64,000 nt of DNA from Mesorhizobium sp. Z1-4. Its GTDB lineage: Bacteria; Pseudomonadota; Alphaproteobacteria; Rhizobiales; Rhizobiaceae. Below are positions 17,539-25,956 of the stretch, in pieces (the stretch's first letter is position 1; each line of letters begins with the position of its first letter). A program made the translations under genes and the position numbers. The notes under the pieces are model-generated. The model had not been told where the DNA came from and searched no databases. It worked only from the letters and a program-made list of their open reading frames with translations. The stretch lies in NCBI RefSeq assembly GCF_004000235.1, contig NZ_RCIO01000001.1, forward strand, positions 1,178,400-1,242,399, in the 5' to 3' direction.

Positions 17539-18189
17539 GTGGCATCTGGCTGCAAATTCGTCATCGCTGACGATCATCCACTGTTTCGCGGCGCGCTGAA
17601 GCAGGCGCTGGCCGGCGTGGAGGGCGAGAACGCCGTTCTTGAGGCGGGCGACTTCGATTCCACCAAGGCGCTGATCGCGGACAATGACGACGCCGACCTT
17701 CTGCTGCTCGACCTGACGATGCCCGGAGCCAGCGGCCTGTCGGGCCTGGTTGCCCTGCGCGGCATTCATTCCTCGATGCCGATGATCGTCGTTTCCGCGC
17801 GCGACGATCCCGAGACCATCCGCCGCTCGCTCGAACTCGGCGCATCGGGGTTCATCTCCAAGTCCGCCGGCATGGATGTCATCCGCGAGGCTGTGAAGAC
17901 GGTTCTTGCCGGCGGCGTCTATACGCCCGAGGGCATTGAGCTCGGCTCGGAGGGCGATCCCGAGATATCCGACGTCATCAGGCGGCTTCAATCGCTTACA
18001 CCGCAGCAGACGCGGGTGCTCGGCATGCTGGCGGAAGGCAAACTCAACAAACAGATCGCCTATGAGCTTCAGGTTTCAGAAGCGACGGTGAAGGCACATG
18101 TCTCGGCCGTGCTGCAAAAGCTCGGCGTGGACAGCCGCACACAGGCAGTGATCATGCTTTCGCGCATCGGAGCCGACCCGGTCAGCTAG
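17539..18189 (+). CDS. Two-component response regulator, receiver plus LuxR-type helix-turn-helix
   Basis: A 216-residue NarL/FixJ-family regulator. Receiver domain with Asp11-Asp12, phosphoacceptor Asp58 (LLLDLTMPG), the VVSARDD switch region and the lysine of FISKSAG; C-terminal LuxR helix-turn-helix (about 145-210) with LTPQQTRVLGMLAEGKLNKQIA and SEATVKAHVSAVLQKLGV. The GTG at 17539 is preceded by GGAGG, so I take it over the ATG at 17518. It converges on the hybrid kinase gene with one base between stops. That kinase is its likely phosphodonor, by position and by known pairing of such kinases with LuxR regulators. Confidence 0.9.
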   Translation: MASGCKFVIADDHPLFRGALKQALAGVEGENAVLEAGDFDSTKALIADNDDADLLLLDLTMPGASGLSGLVALRGIHSSMPMIVVSARDDPETIRRSLELGASGFISKSAGMDVIREAVKTVLAGGVYTPEGIELGSEGDPEISDVIRRLQSLTPQQTRVLGMLAEGKLNKQIAYELQVSEATVKAHVSAVLQKLGVDSRTQAVIMLSRIGADPVS

Positions 18190-18190
18190 C

Positions 18191-21100
18191 CTATTCGGCT
18201 GCCGCCGGCAGACGCTGAAGCCGGTTGAGCACCGTCCGCAGCGCCGCCGGTTTTACGGGCTTGTTGAGCACCGGTATCTCGAGTTGCGCAGCCTGCGCGC
18301 GAACTTCGTCGGAACGGTCCGCGGTGATCAGAACGGCCGGCAGCCCTGCGCGGTGAAACTGACGGATGCGCCGGATCGCTTCCAGCCCCGTTTCCTTGTC
18401 GAGATGATAGTCGGCAAGGACGATGTCCGGCTTGGCCGCACCGCTGCCGAGCTCGGCATGCCGCTCCCAGCTCGGCTGGGTTTCGACCACGCAGCCCCAG
18501 CCTTCGAGCAGGAGGCGCATGCCGTCGAGAATGCCGGCATCGTTGTCGATACAAAGAACGGCCATGCCGTCCAGCGCAGTCAGCGGACGCTGAGGCGGAT
18601 CGTCGGCAACAGTTTCGGTTTCGACCGCCTCGAAAGCCGCAGTCGGCACGATGACTGAAAACCGTGTGCCCTTGCCCGCGAACGACTCAATCTGGATTTC
18701 AAGCCGCAGCACGCGAGCGATGCGATCGACAATCGACAGGCCGAGCCCAAGGCCCTGCGCTTCGCGCACACCTTCTTCAAGCCGGGTGAATTCGCGAAAC
18801 ACGGTGTTCAGCTTGTCGGCGGCGATCCCGATGCCTGTGTCGTGCACCTGCAGCTCGATCAGTCCGCCGCGACGCCGGACGCCGACCAGAACCCGCCCCG
18901 AGCGGGTGTATTTGATCGCGTTGGATACCAGATTCTGAACCAGCCGCCGGAACAGGTTGCGGTCGGTGAAAATGGTCGCGCTTGACGGCACGATGCGCAG
19001 GTCGAGGTTCTTTTCATTCGCCAGCGGCTGAAAGTCCGTCTGGATCTGGCGCAACAGCCCATCGATGCTGAATACGGATTTGGCGGGTTTCAGCGCCCCT
19101 GTGTCAAGGCGCGATATGTCGAGCACCGCGCCGAGAATCGTTTCCACGGAGTCGAGCGAAGACTCAATGCTCTGCACGGTCTCGAAGCGCTTGTCGCCCT
19201 CGGCGGTTTCCATCACCGACGCGCAGTAGAGACGTGCGGCATTGAGCGGCTGCAGGATATCGTGGCCGACGGCTGCAAGAAATCGTGTTTTGCCCAGATT
19301 GGCCTCTTCGGCGATCACCTGCGCCTGGGCCAGCTCCTCGTTCACTTCGACCAGCTCGGCGGTGCGCATTGCAACACGCTGCTCCAGCGTTTCGTTGGCG
19401 CGCTTCAGCGCCAGGTCTGCCTCCACCCGCGCGGTGATGTCGGCATAGGTGGCGACGATGCCGCCATCCGGCATCGGGTTGGATTTAACCTCGATGGTCC
19501 GGCCGCTGGCCTTGAGCTCCAGTTGCCAGGGCTGTCCGACCGTCGTCAGTCGCTCCAGCACGTGGTTTTCACGGTCGGGAGAGATTTCGCGGCGGTCGAT
19601 TAGGTCGCGCAGAAACTCGGCCATCGAAATGCCGACCTGGCCCAGCTGGTCGGGCAGCCCGAACAGGTTCCGGTATTGCCGGTTCCAGCAGATCAGGCGC
19701 AGGTCCTTGTCGAAAACCGTAATGCCTTCTTCCATCTGGTCGAGCGCAGTCTGCAGCAGGTCGCGGTTTTGCTGCAGTGCCTCGGAGGCATCGTCGAGCA
19801 GCCTAAGCGCATCGCGCGCCGATCTGTCGTTGCGCTGAAACATCAGCGACAGAATGAGCCGCGACGACGACGATCCGACGGCGCTGGCCAGCAGTTGCTC
19901 GGAGAAACGAATAACGGGCATCGACGCCTGCTCGGTGCCGACGAGCAGGACGCCCTCCTTTTCCTCGTAGCTCTGGAACGACCTTTCCGTCCGCTCGACG
20001 CCAAGATAGCGGCCGATTGTGTCTTTCAGGTCGTTGACCGTGACCGCGGTACGAAAGCGGCGCAGCACCGGGCGCGGATTGGCATCCCGCGGGACGAACA
20101 GCGCTGCCTGGATACGCTCCAGCGCATAGGCCTGCCGGCTCAGCGAGCCGAGTACGAAAAACAGCGTGTTGATCGCCAAGCTCCACATCACGCCGTGATT
20201 GAGCGGTTCGGCAACGGTGCCGAACAATGCCTGCGGGCGCAGGTCAGCAATGCCGAACAGCCCGGTGCGCAGAATTTCGGTATCTGGCGGCGCCAGCGAG
20301 GGCAGCAGAAGCGTGTAGGCCCAGGTGAGGCCGCCGGCGATCATGCCCATGGCGGCGCCGCGGGCGTTGGCGCCGCGCCAGATCAGCCCGCCGAACAGAG
20401 CCGGCGCAAATTGCGCGATCGCGGCAAAAGAGATCAGGCCGATCGCCGCAAGGCGCGTGTTGTGGGTGGTCTCGCGATAATAAAGAAAGGCGGCAAACAG
20501 AACGATGAAGATCGCCGCGCGGCGGATATTGAGAATGGTCGCGGTAAGGTCGGCCTTTTCGCGATAGTCCGGGCGCAGGTAGCGGCGCAGGAAAAGCGGG
20601 ATGGCAAGGTCGTTGGAGATCATGATGGACAGCGCCACGCTGGCCACGATCACCATGGCGGTGGCTGCCGAAAGCCCGCCCACGAACGCTGCCAGTGCAA
20701 GCAGGTCATTGCCCTGCAAGAGAGGCAGCGAGAGCACGTAGAGGTCTGACGTGGTTCTGTCGCCGACCGTCGCCAGACCCGCAAACGCGATCGGCACCAC
20801 GAACAGGTTGATCAGAACGAGATACAGAGGGAACAGCCAGCTTGCGGTCTTCAGCTCTTCTTCGGCGCGGTTCTCAACTATGGTCACATAGAATTGCCGC
20901 GGCAGCATGATAATCGCGAATCCACTGAGCGTGGTCAGCACCACCCAGGTTCCGAGCGACGTCCGGTAGCCCAGGGCAGCGGCAACGTCCGCGTTTTCGG
21001 CCGTGCGGCGGAAAAGATCTGACGGCCCGTCGAAGAAGAAAAACGTGACGGCGATGCCAAGCGCCAAAAATGCTGCGAGCTTGACCACCGATTCCACCGC

Positions 21101-21688
21101 GACAGCCAGCACCAGGCCGTTCTGGTGCTCTGTCGCGTCGGCATGGCGGGTTCCGAACAGAACAGCGAAAACAGCGAGCAGCATCGCCACCATCAGAGAA
21201 ATGTCGCCGATGAAAAGGTCGTCTGCGGGCGGGCGGCCGTTGTAGTGTTCGACCAGAAGGCTGACGGAATCCGACACGGCCTTCAGCTGCAACGCAATAT
21301 AGGGGATGGTGCCGAGCGTCGCGATGATGGTCGCGATCGATGCAACGGCGAAGCTCTTGCCGTAACGGGCGGCGAGAAAGTCGGCGATCGAGGTGATCTT
21401 CTCCGATTTCGCCAGCCGGATGATCTTGCGGATGACCGGAAAACCGAAAACGAAAAACAGGACCGGGCCGAAATAGATCGCCAGGAATTCCCAATTGCGC
21501 TCCGACGCCAGCCCGACAGAGCCGAAGAACGTCCAGGACGTGCAGTAAATTGCCAGGCTGAGCCCGTAGATGATCGGCCTCGGGCTGTCGAAGCGCCTGC
21601 GCGCCGCGTAGCGGTCGCCGAGGCTGGCGATCGCAAACAGCAGCGACACGTATGCGAGCGCGACAATTGCAATTGCCCATCCCTGCAC
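18191..21688 (-). CDS. Hybrid sensor histidine kinase with N-terminal sodium/solute symporter domain
   Basis: A 1165-residue membrane kinase. Residues about 1-480 form a symporter (SSF/PutP-like) module of about 13 helices, starting with an outward-facing helix and including WTFFGSVGLAS and GGLSAATAMVIVASVALS. A PAS-like domain (about 640-750), coiled coil, HisKA with His809 in GHDILQPLNAARL, HATPase (NLVSNAIKYT, DTGIGI, GLGLGLSIV) and a C-terminal receiver with Asp1093 (VLADYHLD) follow. Related kinases are CbrA and the NahK/ErcS-like group. The symporter part may sense or import a solute. GTG at 21688 is preferred to the TTG six bases upstream because AGGGGAGGAC is then well spaced. The paired regulator lies tail to tail. 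Confidence 0.93.
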   Translation of the reverse strand: MQGWAIAIVALAYVSLLFAIASLGDRYAARRRFDSPRPIIYGLSLAIYCTSWTFFGSVGLASERNWEFLAIYFGPVLFFVFGFPVIRKIIRLAKSEKITSIADFLAARYGKSFAVASIATIIATLGTIPYIALQLKAVSDSVSLLVEHYNGRPPADDLFIGDISLMVAMLLAVFAVLFGTRHADATEHQNGLVLAVAVESVVKLAAFLALGIAVTFFFFDGPSDLFRRTAENADVAAALGYRTSLGTWVVLTTLSGFAIIMLPRQFYVTIVENRAEEELKTASWLFPLYLVLINLFVVPIAFAGLATVGDRTTSDLYVLSLPLLQGNDLLALAAFVGGLSAATAMVIVASVALSIMISNDLAIPLFLRRYLRPDYREKADLTATILNIRRAAIFIVLFAAFLYYRETTHNTRLAAIGLISFAAIAQFAPALFGGLIWRGANARGAAMGMIAGGLTWAYTLLLPSLAPPDTEILRTGLFGIADLRPQALFGTVAEPLNHGVMWSLAINTLFFVLGSLSRQAYALERIQAALFVPRDANPRPVLRRFRTAVTVNDLKDTIGRYLGVERTERSFQSYEEKEGVLLVGTEQASMPVIRFSEQLLASAVGSSSSRLILSLMFQRNDRSARDALRLLDDASEALQQNRDLLQTALDQMEEGITVFDKDLRLICWNRQYRNLFGLPDQLGQVGISMAEFLRDLIDRREISPDRENHVLERLTTVGQPWQLELKASGRTIEVKSNPMPDGGIVATYADITARVEADLALKRANETLEQRVAMRTAELVEVNEELAQAQVIAEEANLGKTRFLAAVGHDILQPLNAARLYCASVMETAEGDKRFETVQSIESSLDSVETILGAVLDISRLDTGALKPAKSVFSIDGLLRQIQTDFQPLANEKNLDLRIVPSSATIFTDRNLFRRLVQNLVSNAIKYTRSGRVLVGVRRRGGLIELQVHDTGIGIAADKLNTVFREFTRLEEGVREAQGLGLGLSIVDRIARVLRLEIQIESFAGKGTRFSVIVPTAAFEAVETETVADDPPQRPLTALDGMAVLCIDNDAGILDGMRLLLEGWGCVVETQPSWERHAELGSGAAKPDIVLADYHLDKETGLEAIRRIRQFHRAGLPAVLITADRSDEVRAQAAQLEIPVLNKPVKPAALRTVLNRLQRLPAAAE

Positions 21689-21864
21689 GGGCAAGTCCTC
21701 CCCTGGCCCGCTGGCGCCGGCCTTTTACGCGATGCAATCACAGCCGCCCGGTGCTGTCCATCGCCTCTCCGGCTTGCTTTGGCTGCGAAATTGCATAACC
21801 CTTGCATTTCATCGCCTGCGTCCAATGGCGGCCAGGCACTAATTCTGCGAGGGGAGACATCTAA

Positions 21865-22290
21865 GTGCTCAAGGAATTTCGTGAGTTCATTGCCAAGGGC
21901 AATGTCATGGATCTGGCCGTCGGCGTGATCATCGGCGGGGCATTCGCGTTGATCGTGAAGTCGCTCACCGACGACGTCATCATGCCCATTGTCGGTGCGA
22001 TCTTCGGCGGCCTCGATTTCTCCAACTATTTCATCGGCCTGTCGGACTCGGTGACGGCGACAACCCTCGAGGCTGCTCGCGAGCAGGGTGCCGTGCTCGC
22101 ATATGGCAGCTTCATCACCGTACTGCTGAACTTCCTCATCCTTGCCTGGATCATCTTCCTGATGGTGAAGGCGGTGAACAACATCCGCCGCAGCATGGAG
22201 CAGGAAAAAGTCGAGGATGCAGCACCTCCGGCACCGCCTGCCGACGTCAAGCTGCTGACCGAGATCAGGGATCTTCTGGCCAGGAAATAG
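21865..22290 (+). CDS. mscL: Large-conductance mechanosensitive channel
   Basis: A 141-residue channel subunit that forms a pentamer and opens under membrane tension to release solutes after hypo-osmotic shock. The N-terminal helix [19 protein letters not shown] and the pore helix [21 protein letters not shown] are diagnostic. The second helix ([23 protein letters not shown]) is followed by a Pro/Ala-rich linker and the C-terminal bundle [12 protein letters not shown]. Start is GTG at 21865, after GGGGAG. A hairpin terminator follows at 22304. It lies near the osmolyte operon but in a separate unit. Confidence 0.97.
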   Translation: MLKEFREFIAKGNVMDLAVGVIIGGAFALIVKSLTDDVIMPIVGAIFGGLDFSNYFIGLSDSVTATTLEAAREQGAVLAYGSFITVLLNFLILAWIIFLMVKAVNNIRRSMEQEKVEDAAPPAPPADVKLLTEIRDLLARK

Positions 22291-22303
22291 AGCAGATATC
22301 ACC

Positions 22304-22331
22304 AGCCCGCCTGTGGGCCAACAGGCGGGCT
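22304..22331 (+). terminator. Hairpin terminator after mscL
   Basis: A perfect 11-bp stem (AGCCCGCCTGT / ACAGGCGGGCT) with loop GGGCCA, followed by TTGCC. The U-tract is short, so termination may be partial. Confidence 0.6.
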
Positions 22332-22407
22332 TTGCCTGGATGCCATCCGCGGCGCTAGACAGGCGGCTGCAATATTGCCCGCCCCTCACACCGTTCCGGA
22401 TGAACCA

Positions 22408-23574
22408 ATGGCTCTGATCGATGATTTGCGCGCCCAAGCGCGCCTTGCTCCCGAAAGCGGCATTGTAGCCGTGGCCAATTACGGGCGCGGCCGGGAAGGC
22501 CTGATCCCGCTTTGGGCCGGCGAAGGCGACTTGCCGACGCCGGACTTCATTTCCGCGCCGGCGGCACGTGCGCTCGAGGGCGGCGAAACCTTCTATACCT
22601 ACCAGCGCGGCATACCCGAACTCAGGGTATCCCTTGCCACGTACCATTCCCGGGTATTCGGCCAGCAATTCTCGCCCGAGCAGTTTTTCGTTACCGGCGG
22701 CGGCATGCAGGCAATCCAGCTGTGCCTGCAGGCAACGGTCGGCGCGGGGGACGACATCATCTATTTTGCCCCTGCGTGGCCCAACATCTTCGGCGCCTCG
22801 CTCGTGGGCGGAGCCAATCCCGTCGCGGTGGGCCTGGATTTCGGCGCCAATGGCTGGGCGCTCGATACCGATCGCCTGGAAGCAGCCGTTACCGACCGAA
22901 CACGCGCCATTTTCGTCAACTCGCCGTCCAATCCGACCGGGTGGACCGCGGACACCGAGACGCTGCAGCGCATTCTGGAGCTGGCCCGCCGCCGGGGTCT
23001 GTGGATCATCGCCGACGAAATCTACACCCGCTTCTACTACGGCGGCGCGCGTGCCCCTTCCTTCCTCGACATAATGGAGCCGGAAGACCGTATCCTGTTC
23101 GTCAACACGTTCTCCAAGAACTGGGCCATGACCGGCTGGCGCATCGGCTGGATCATGGCCCATCCCGAGCTCGGGCAGACCTTCGAGAACCTGATCCAGT
23201 ACTCCACCTCGGGCGTCGCCCAGTTCATGCAGCGCGGCGCCGTGGCGGCGCTCGAACAGGGCGAAGCTTTCGTCGAGATGCAGGTGGAGCGGGCTCGCAG
23301 CGCGCGCGACATCATGTGCGGCGCGCTCGAAGCGACCGGCCGTGCGCGTGTCAGCCCGCCGCCCGGCGCGTTCTACCTTTTCTTCGCAGTGGATGGCGTT
23401 ACCGATTCGCTTGAGGCGGCATTCGACATTGTCGACAAGGCGAACGTCGGCCTGGCGCCGGGTTCGGCGTTCGGCGAGGGTGCGGAAGCCTATTTCCGCA
23501 TCTGCTTCAACCGCCGCCTCGATCAGGTCGAGCAGGCGGCCGAACGGCTGGCGTCCTGGATTTCATCACGCTGA
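22408..23574 (+). CDS. Pyridoxal-phosphate aminotransferase, class I/II
   Basis: A 388-residue fold-type I aminotransferase. GGGMQAIQL binds the cofactor phosphate, SPSNPTGW carries the Asn that contacts the ring, DEIYTRFYYGG has the Asp and Tyr ligands, and the Schiff-base lysine is in NTFSKNWAMTGWRIGW; FRICFN near the end holds the carboxylate-binding arginine. Substrate is unknown; members include aspartate and other amino-acid transaminases. ATG at 22408 gives the usual N-terminus; an in-frame TTG at 22375 would add 11 residues. Its last 9 bases overlap the end of the convergent MarR gene. Confidence 0.9.
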   Translation: MALIDDLRAQARLAPESGIVAVANYGRGREGLIPLWAGEGDLPTPDFISAPAARALEGGETFYTYQRGIPELRVSLATYHSRVFGQQFSPEQFFVTGGGMQAIQLCLQATVGAGDDIIYFAPAWPNIFGASLVGGANPVAVGLDFGANGWALDTDRLEAAVTDRTRAIFVNSPSNPTGWTADTETLQRILELARRRGLWIIADEIYTRFYYGGARAPSFLDIMEPEDRILFVNTFSKNWAMTGWRIGWIMAHPELGQTFENLIQYSTSGVAQFMQRGAVAALEQGEAFVEMQVERARSARDIMCGALEATGRARVSPPPGAFYLFFAVDGVTDSLEAAFDIVDKANVGLAPGSAFGEGAEAYFRICFNRRLDQVEQAAERLASWISSR

Positions 23575-24090
23575 CCGCTCGCCATTGCCGGCAGGCGGCT
23601 GAGCCGCGGAACTGGCGCCCGCAGGCGGCGCGTCGCGTTCCAGCAGATTGGCGAGATGGGCAGCGCTTTCGACCAGGCTGCGGCGCGCTCCGGCGTCGAG
23701 CGCCTTCAGCCGCGTCAGTGCCGCCTCCCCCAGCGGACGCGGCGCTCCGGCGACGATCGCCCGGCCAGTGTCCGTCAGCCTCGTATGCACGATGCGGCGG
23801 TCGGCCAGGGAGCGATAGCGTTCGATGATGCCGCGCAGCTCCAGATTGTCCAGGATTGTCACCACCGTTGCGGCGCTGAGATCCGCATAGGCCGACAGCG
23901 CGGTCGTCGTCACCTCGCCGAGTTCCAGAATGCCGCGGCAGACGACGAGCTGGGCCGAGGTCAGCCCACACTGCTTGGCCACCGCCCGCGACTGCACGTC
24001 GTTTGCCCGCACGATACGCCGGATCGCCTTTTCGAGTGCCAGTGACTGCTGGCGCAGGCTGTCAGCCTTTGCCCGATGTCGAGGTGCCAT
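23566..24090 (-). CDS. MarR family transcriptional regulator, likely regulator of the NAGGN operon
   Basis: A 174-residue dimeric winged-helix regulator. The DNA-binding part is visible as LVVCRGILELGEVTTTALSAYADLSAATVVTILDNLE, followed by the wing ERYRSLADRRIVHTRLTDTG with the typical basic DRR. The last 25 residues are Ala/Pro-rich and probably disordered. It is divergent from the NAGGN osmolyte operon, the two starts lying 86 bases apart with a perfect 15-base palindrome between, so it very likely represses its own gene and that operon. The inducing signal is unknown; osmotic stress is a guess from the target. Confidence 0.9.
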   Translation of the reverse strand: MAPRHRAKADSLRQQSLALEKAIRRIVRANDVQSRAVAKQCGLTSAQLVVCRGILELGEVTTTALSAYADLSAATVVTILDNLELRGIIERYRSLADRRIVHTRLTDTGRAIVAGAPRPLGEAALTRLKALDAGARRSLVESAAHLANLLERDAPPAGASSAAQPPAGNGERSA

Positions 24091-24103
24091 ACCAGTGTCT
24101 CAT

Positions 24104-24130
24104 TTGACTTCTAATAATTAGAATTATAAC
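24104..24130. promoter_or_regulatory. Divergent promoter region with MarR-type operator
   Basis: TTCTAAT-A-ATTAGAA at 24109-24123 is a perfect palindrome. It lies between TTGACT (24104-24109) and TATAAC (24125-24130) of a rightward promoter with a short 15-base spacer. On the opposite strand a perfect TATAAT occupies 24128-24123, suiting a leftward promoter for the MarR gene. Binding at the palindrome would block both promoters. Confidence 0.7.
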
Positions 24131-24176
24131 TAACGGCGCGAAAACGCAATCACCCCTCAGGAGGCTCAACGGACAT

Positions 24177-25952
24177 ATGTGTGGAATCTGCGGCGAGATA
24201 CGGTTCGATAATACGCCGCCGTCTGCGACGGCAATGGCGGCAATGCTCGACGCGATTGCGCCGCGGGGGCCCGACGGGTCCGGCTACATCCAGCACGGCA
24301 GCGTCGCGCTGGGTCACCGCAGGCTGAAGATCATCGACCTGTCCGAAAAGTCGCGACAGCCGATGACCGATTCCGCGCTCGGTATCACCATCGCTTTCAA
24401 CGGCTGCATCTACAATTATCCCGAGCTACGCTCGGAGCTCGAGGCGAAGGGCTATTCCTTCTTCTCGTCAGGCGACACCGAGGTCATTCTCAAGGCATGG
24501 CACTGTTGGGGCGAGGAGGCAGTCGGCCGTTTGCACGGCATGTTCGCCTTCGTCATTTCGGAACGCGAAAGCGGCCGCACGGTCATGGTGCGCGACAGGT
24601 TCGGCATCAAGCCGCTCTATTATTCCGAGCTGCCCGGCGCGATCCGGTTTGCGTCGTCGCTGCCCGCACTGGTGAAATCCGGCGGCGTCGACACCTCGAT
24701 CGACCGCGCCGCCCTGCACAATTACATGAGCTTCCACGCCGTGGTGCCGCCGCCGCGCACAATCCTCAATGGCGTGCGCAAGCTGCCGCCGGCGACGATC
24801 CGAATCATAGAGCCGGACGGCTCCAAGACCGACCGCATATACTGGAACCCGCCCTTCGACCGCGACCCGGCAAACAGCGGCCTGTCGGCGCAGGACTGGC
24901 GTGAGCGCGTACATGACGCGCTGCGGCTTGCCGTGAAGCGCCGAATGGTGGCTGACGTGCCGGTCGGCGTGCTGCTGTCGGGCGGCGTCGACTCGAGCCT
25001 GATTGTGGCGCTGCTGGCCGAAGCCGGTCAGCACGGTCTTATGAGTTTCTCGGTCGGCTTCCAGGAGGCAAAAGGCGAGAAGGGCGACGAGTTCGTTTAT
25101 TCCGACCTGATCGCCGAACGTTTCGGCACCGATCACCATAAGATCTTCGTGCCCTCGTCGGAGCTGATGGACGCGCTGCCCGGAACCTTCGCAGCAATGT
25201 CAGAGCCGATGGTGTCGTACGACAATGTCGGTTTCTATCTTTTGTCGAAGGAGGTTTCCAAGCACATCAAGGTGGTGCAGTCGGGCCAGGGCGCTGACGA
25301 AATATTTGCCGGCTATCACTGGTACCCGCCGCTGAAGAATTCGAACGATGTCGTGGGCGATTATACCCGGGTCTTCTTCGACCGCGACCATGCGACCTTG
25401 AAGACACAACTCGGCGATGAGTGGATTGCCGAAAGCGACGTCAGCCGTGAACTGGTTGCCGAACACCTCAACCGGCCAGGCGCGGACACTCCGGTCGACC
25501 GGGCGCTCAGGCTCGACGGTACGGTCATGCTCGTCGACGACCCGGTAAAGCGCGTCGACAACATGACGATGGCCTGGGGGCTGGAGGCACGGGTGCCGTT
25601 CCTCGATCACGAGCTGGTGGAGCTCGCCGCCCGCATCCCGCCCGAGCACAAGCTGCGCGACAACGGCAAGGGCGTGCTCAAGGACGTCGCGCGCAAGGTG
25701 CTGCCCTCGGAGGTCATCGACCGCAAGAAGGGCTACTTCCCGGTGCCCGAGCTCAAATATATCGACGGGCCCTACCTCGATCTGGTGCGCGATGCACTGG
25801 GTTCGGCAGCGGCGCGCGAGCGCGGCCTGTTCCGGCAGGACTATCTCGACCGCCTTTTCGCCAACCCGGCCGATCATATTACGCCGCTACAGGGCTCCGA
25901 GTTGTGGCAGGTCGGGCTGCTCGAACTCTGGCTGCAGACGCATGGGATCTGA
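24177..25952 (+). CDS. asnO: N-acetylglutaminylglutamine amidotransferase (asparagine synthase-like)
   Basis: A 591-residue glutamine-dependent amidotransferase. It forms the terminal amide of the osmolyte N-acetylglutaminylglutamine amide (NAGGN). The N-terminal glutaminase domain begins MCGICGEIRF with the nucleophile Cys2 after removal of Met, followed by RGPDGSG; the C-terminal synthetase domain has the pyrophosphatase loop LSGGVDSSL and later SGQGADEIFAGY. The neighbours (a GNAT/ATP-grasp ligase and an M42-type peptidase) distinguish it from ordinary AsnB. First gene of a three-gene operon, with an AGGAGG site at 24159 and ATG at 24177. Divergent from the MarR gene. Confidence 0.92.
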   Translation: MCGICGEIRFDNTPPSATAMAAMLDAIAPRGPDGSGYIQHGSVALGHRRLKIIDLSEKSRQPMTDSALGITIAFNGCIYNYPELRSELEAKGYSFFSSGDTEVILKAWHCWGEEAVGRLHGMFAFVISERESGRTVMVRDRFGIKPLYYSELPGAIRFASSLPALVKSGGVDTSIDRAALHNYMSFHAVVPPPRTILNGVRKLPPATIRIIEPDGSKTDRIYWNPPFDRDPANSGLSAQDWRERVHDALRLAVKRRMVADVPVGVLLSGGVDSSLIVALLAEAGQHGLMSFSVGFQEAKGEKGDEFVYSDLIAERFGTDHHKIFVPSSELMDALPGTFAAMSEPMVSYDNVGFYLLSKEVSKHIKVVQSGQGADEIFAGYHWYPPLKNSNDVVGDYTRVFFDRDHATLKTQLGDEWIAESDVSRELVAEHLNRPGADTPVDRALRLDGTVMLVDDPVKRVDNMTMAWGLEARVPFLDHELVELAARIPPEHKLRDNGKGVLKDVARKVLPSEVIDRKKGYFPVPELKYIDGPYLDLVRDALGSAAARERGLFRQDYLDRLFANPADHITPLQGSELWQVGLLELWLQTHGI

Positions 25953-25956
25953 CGCA

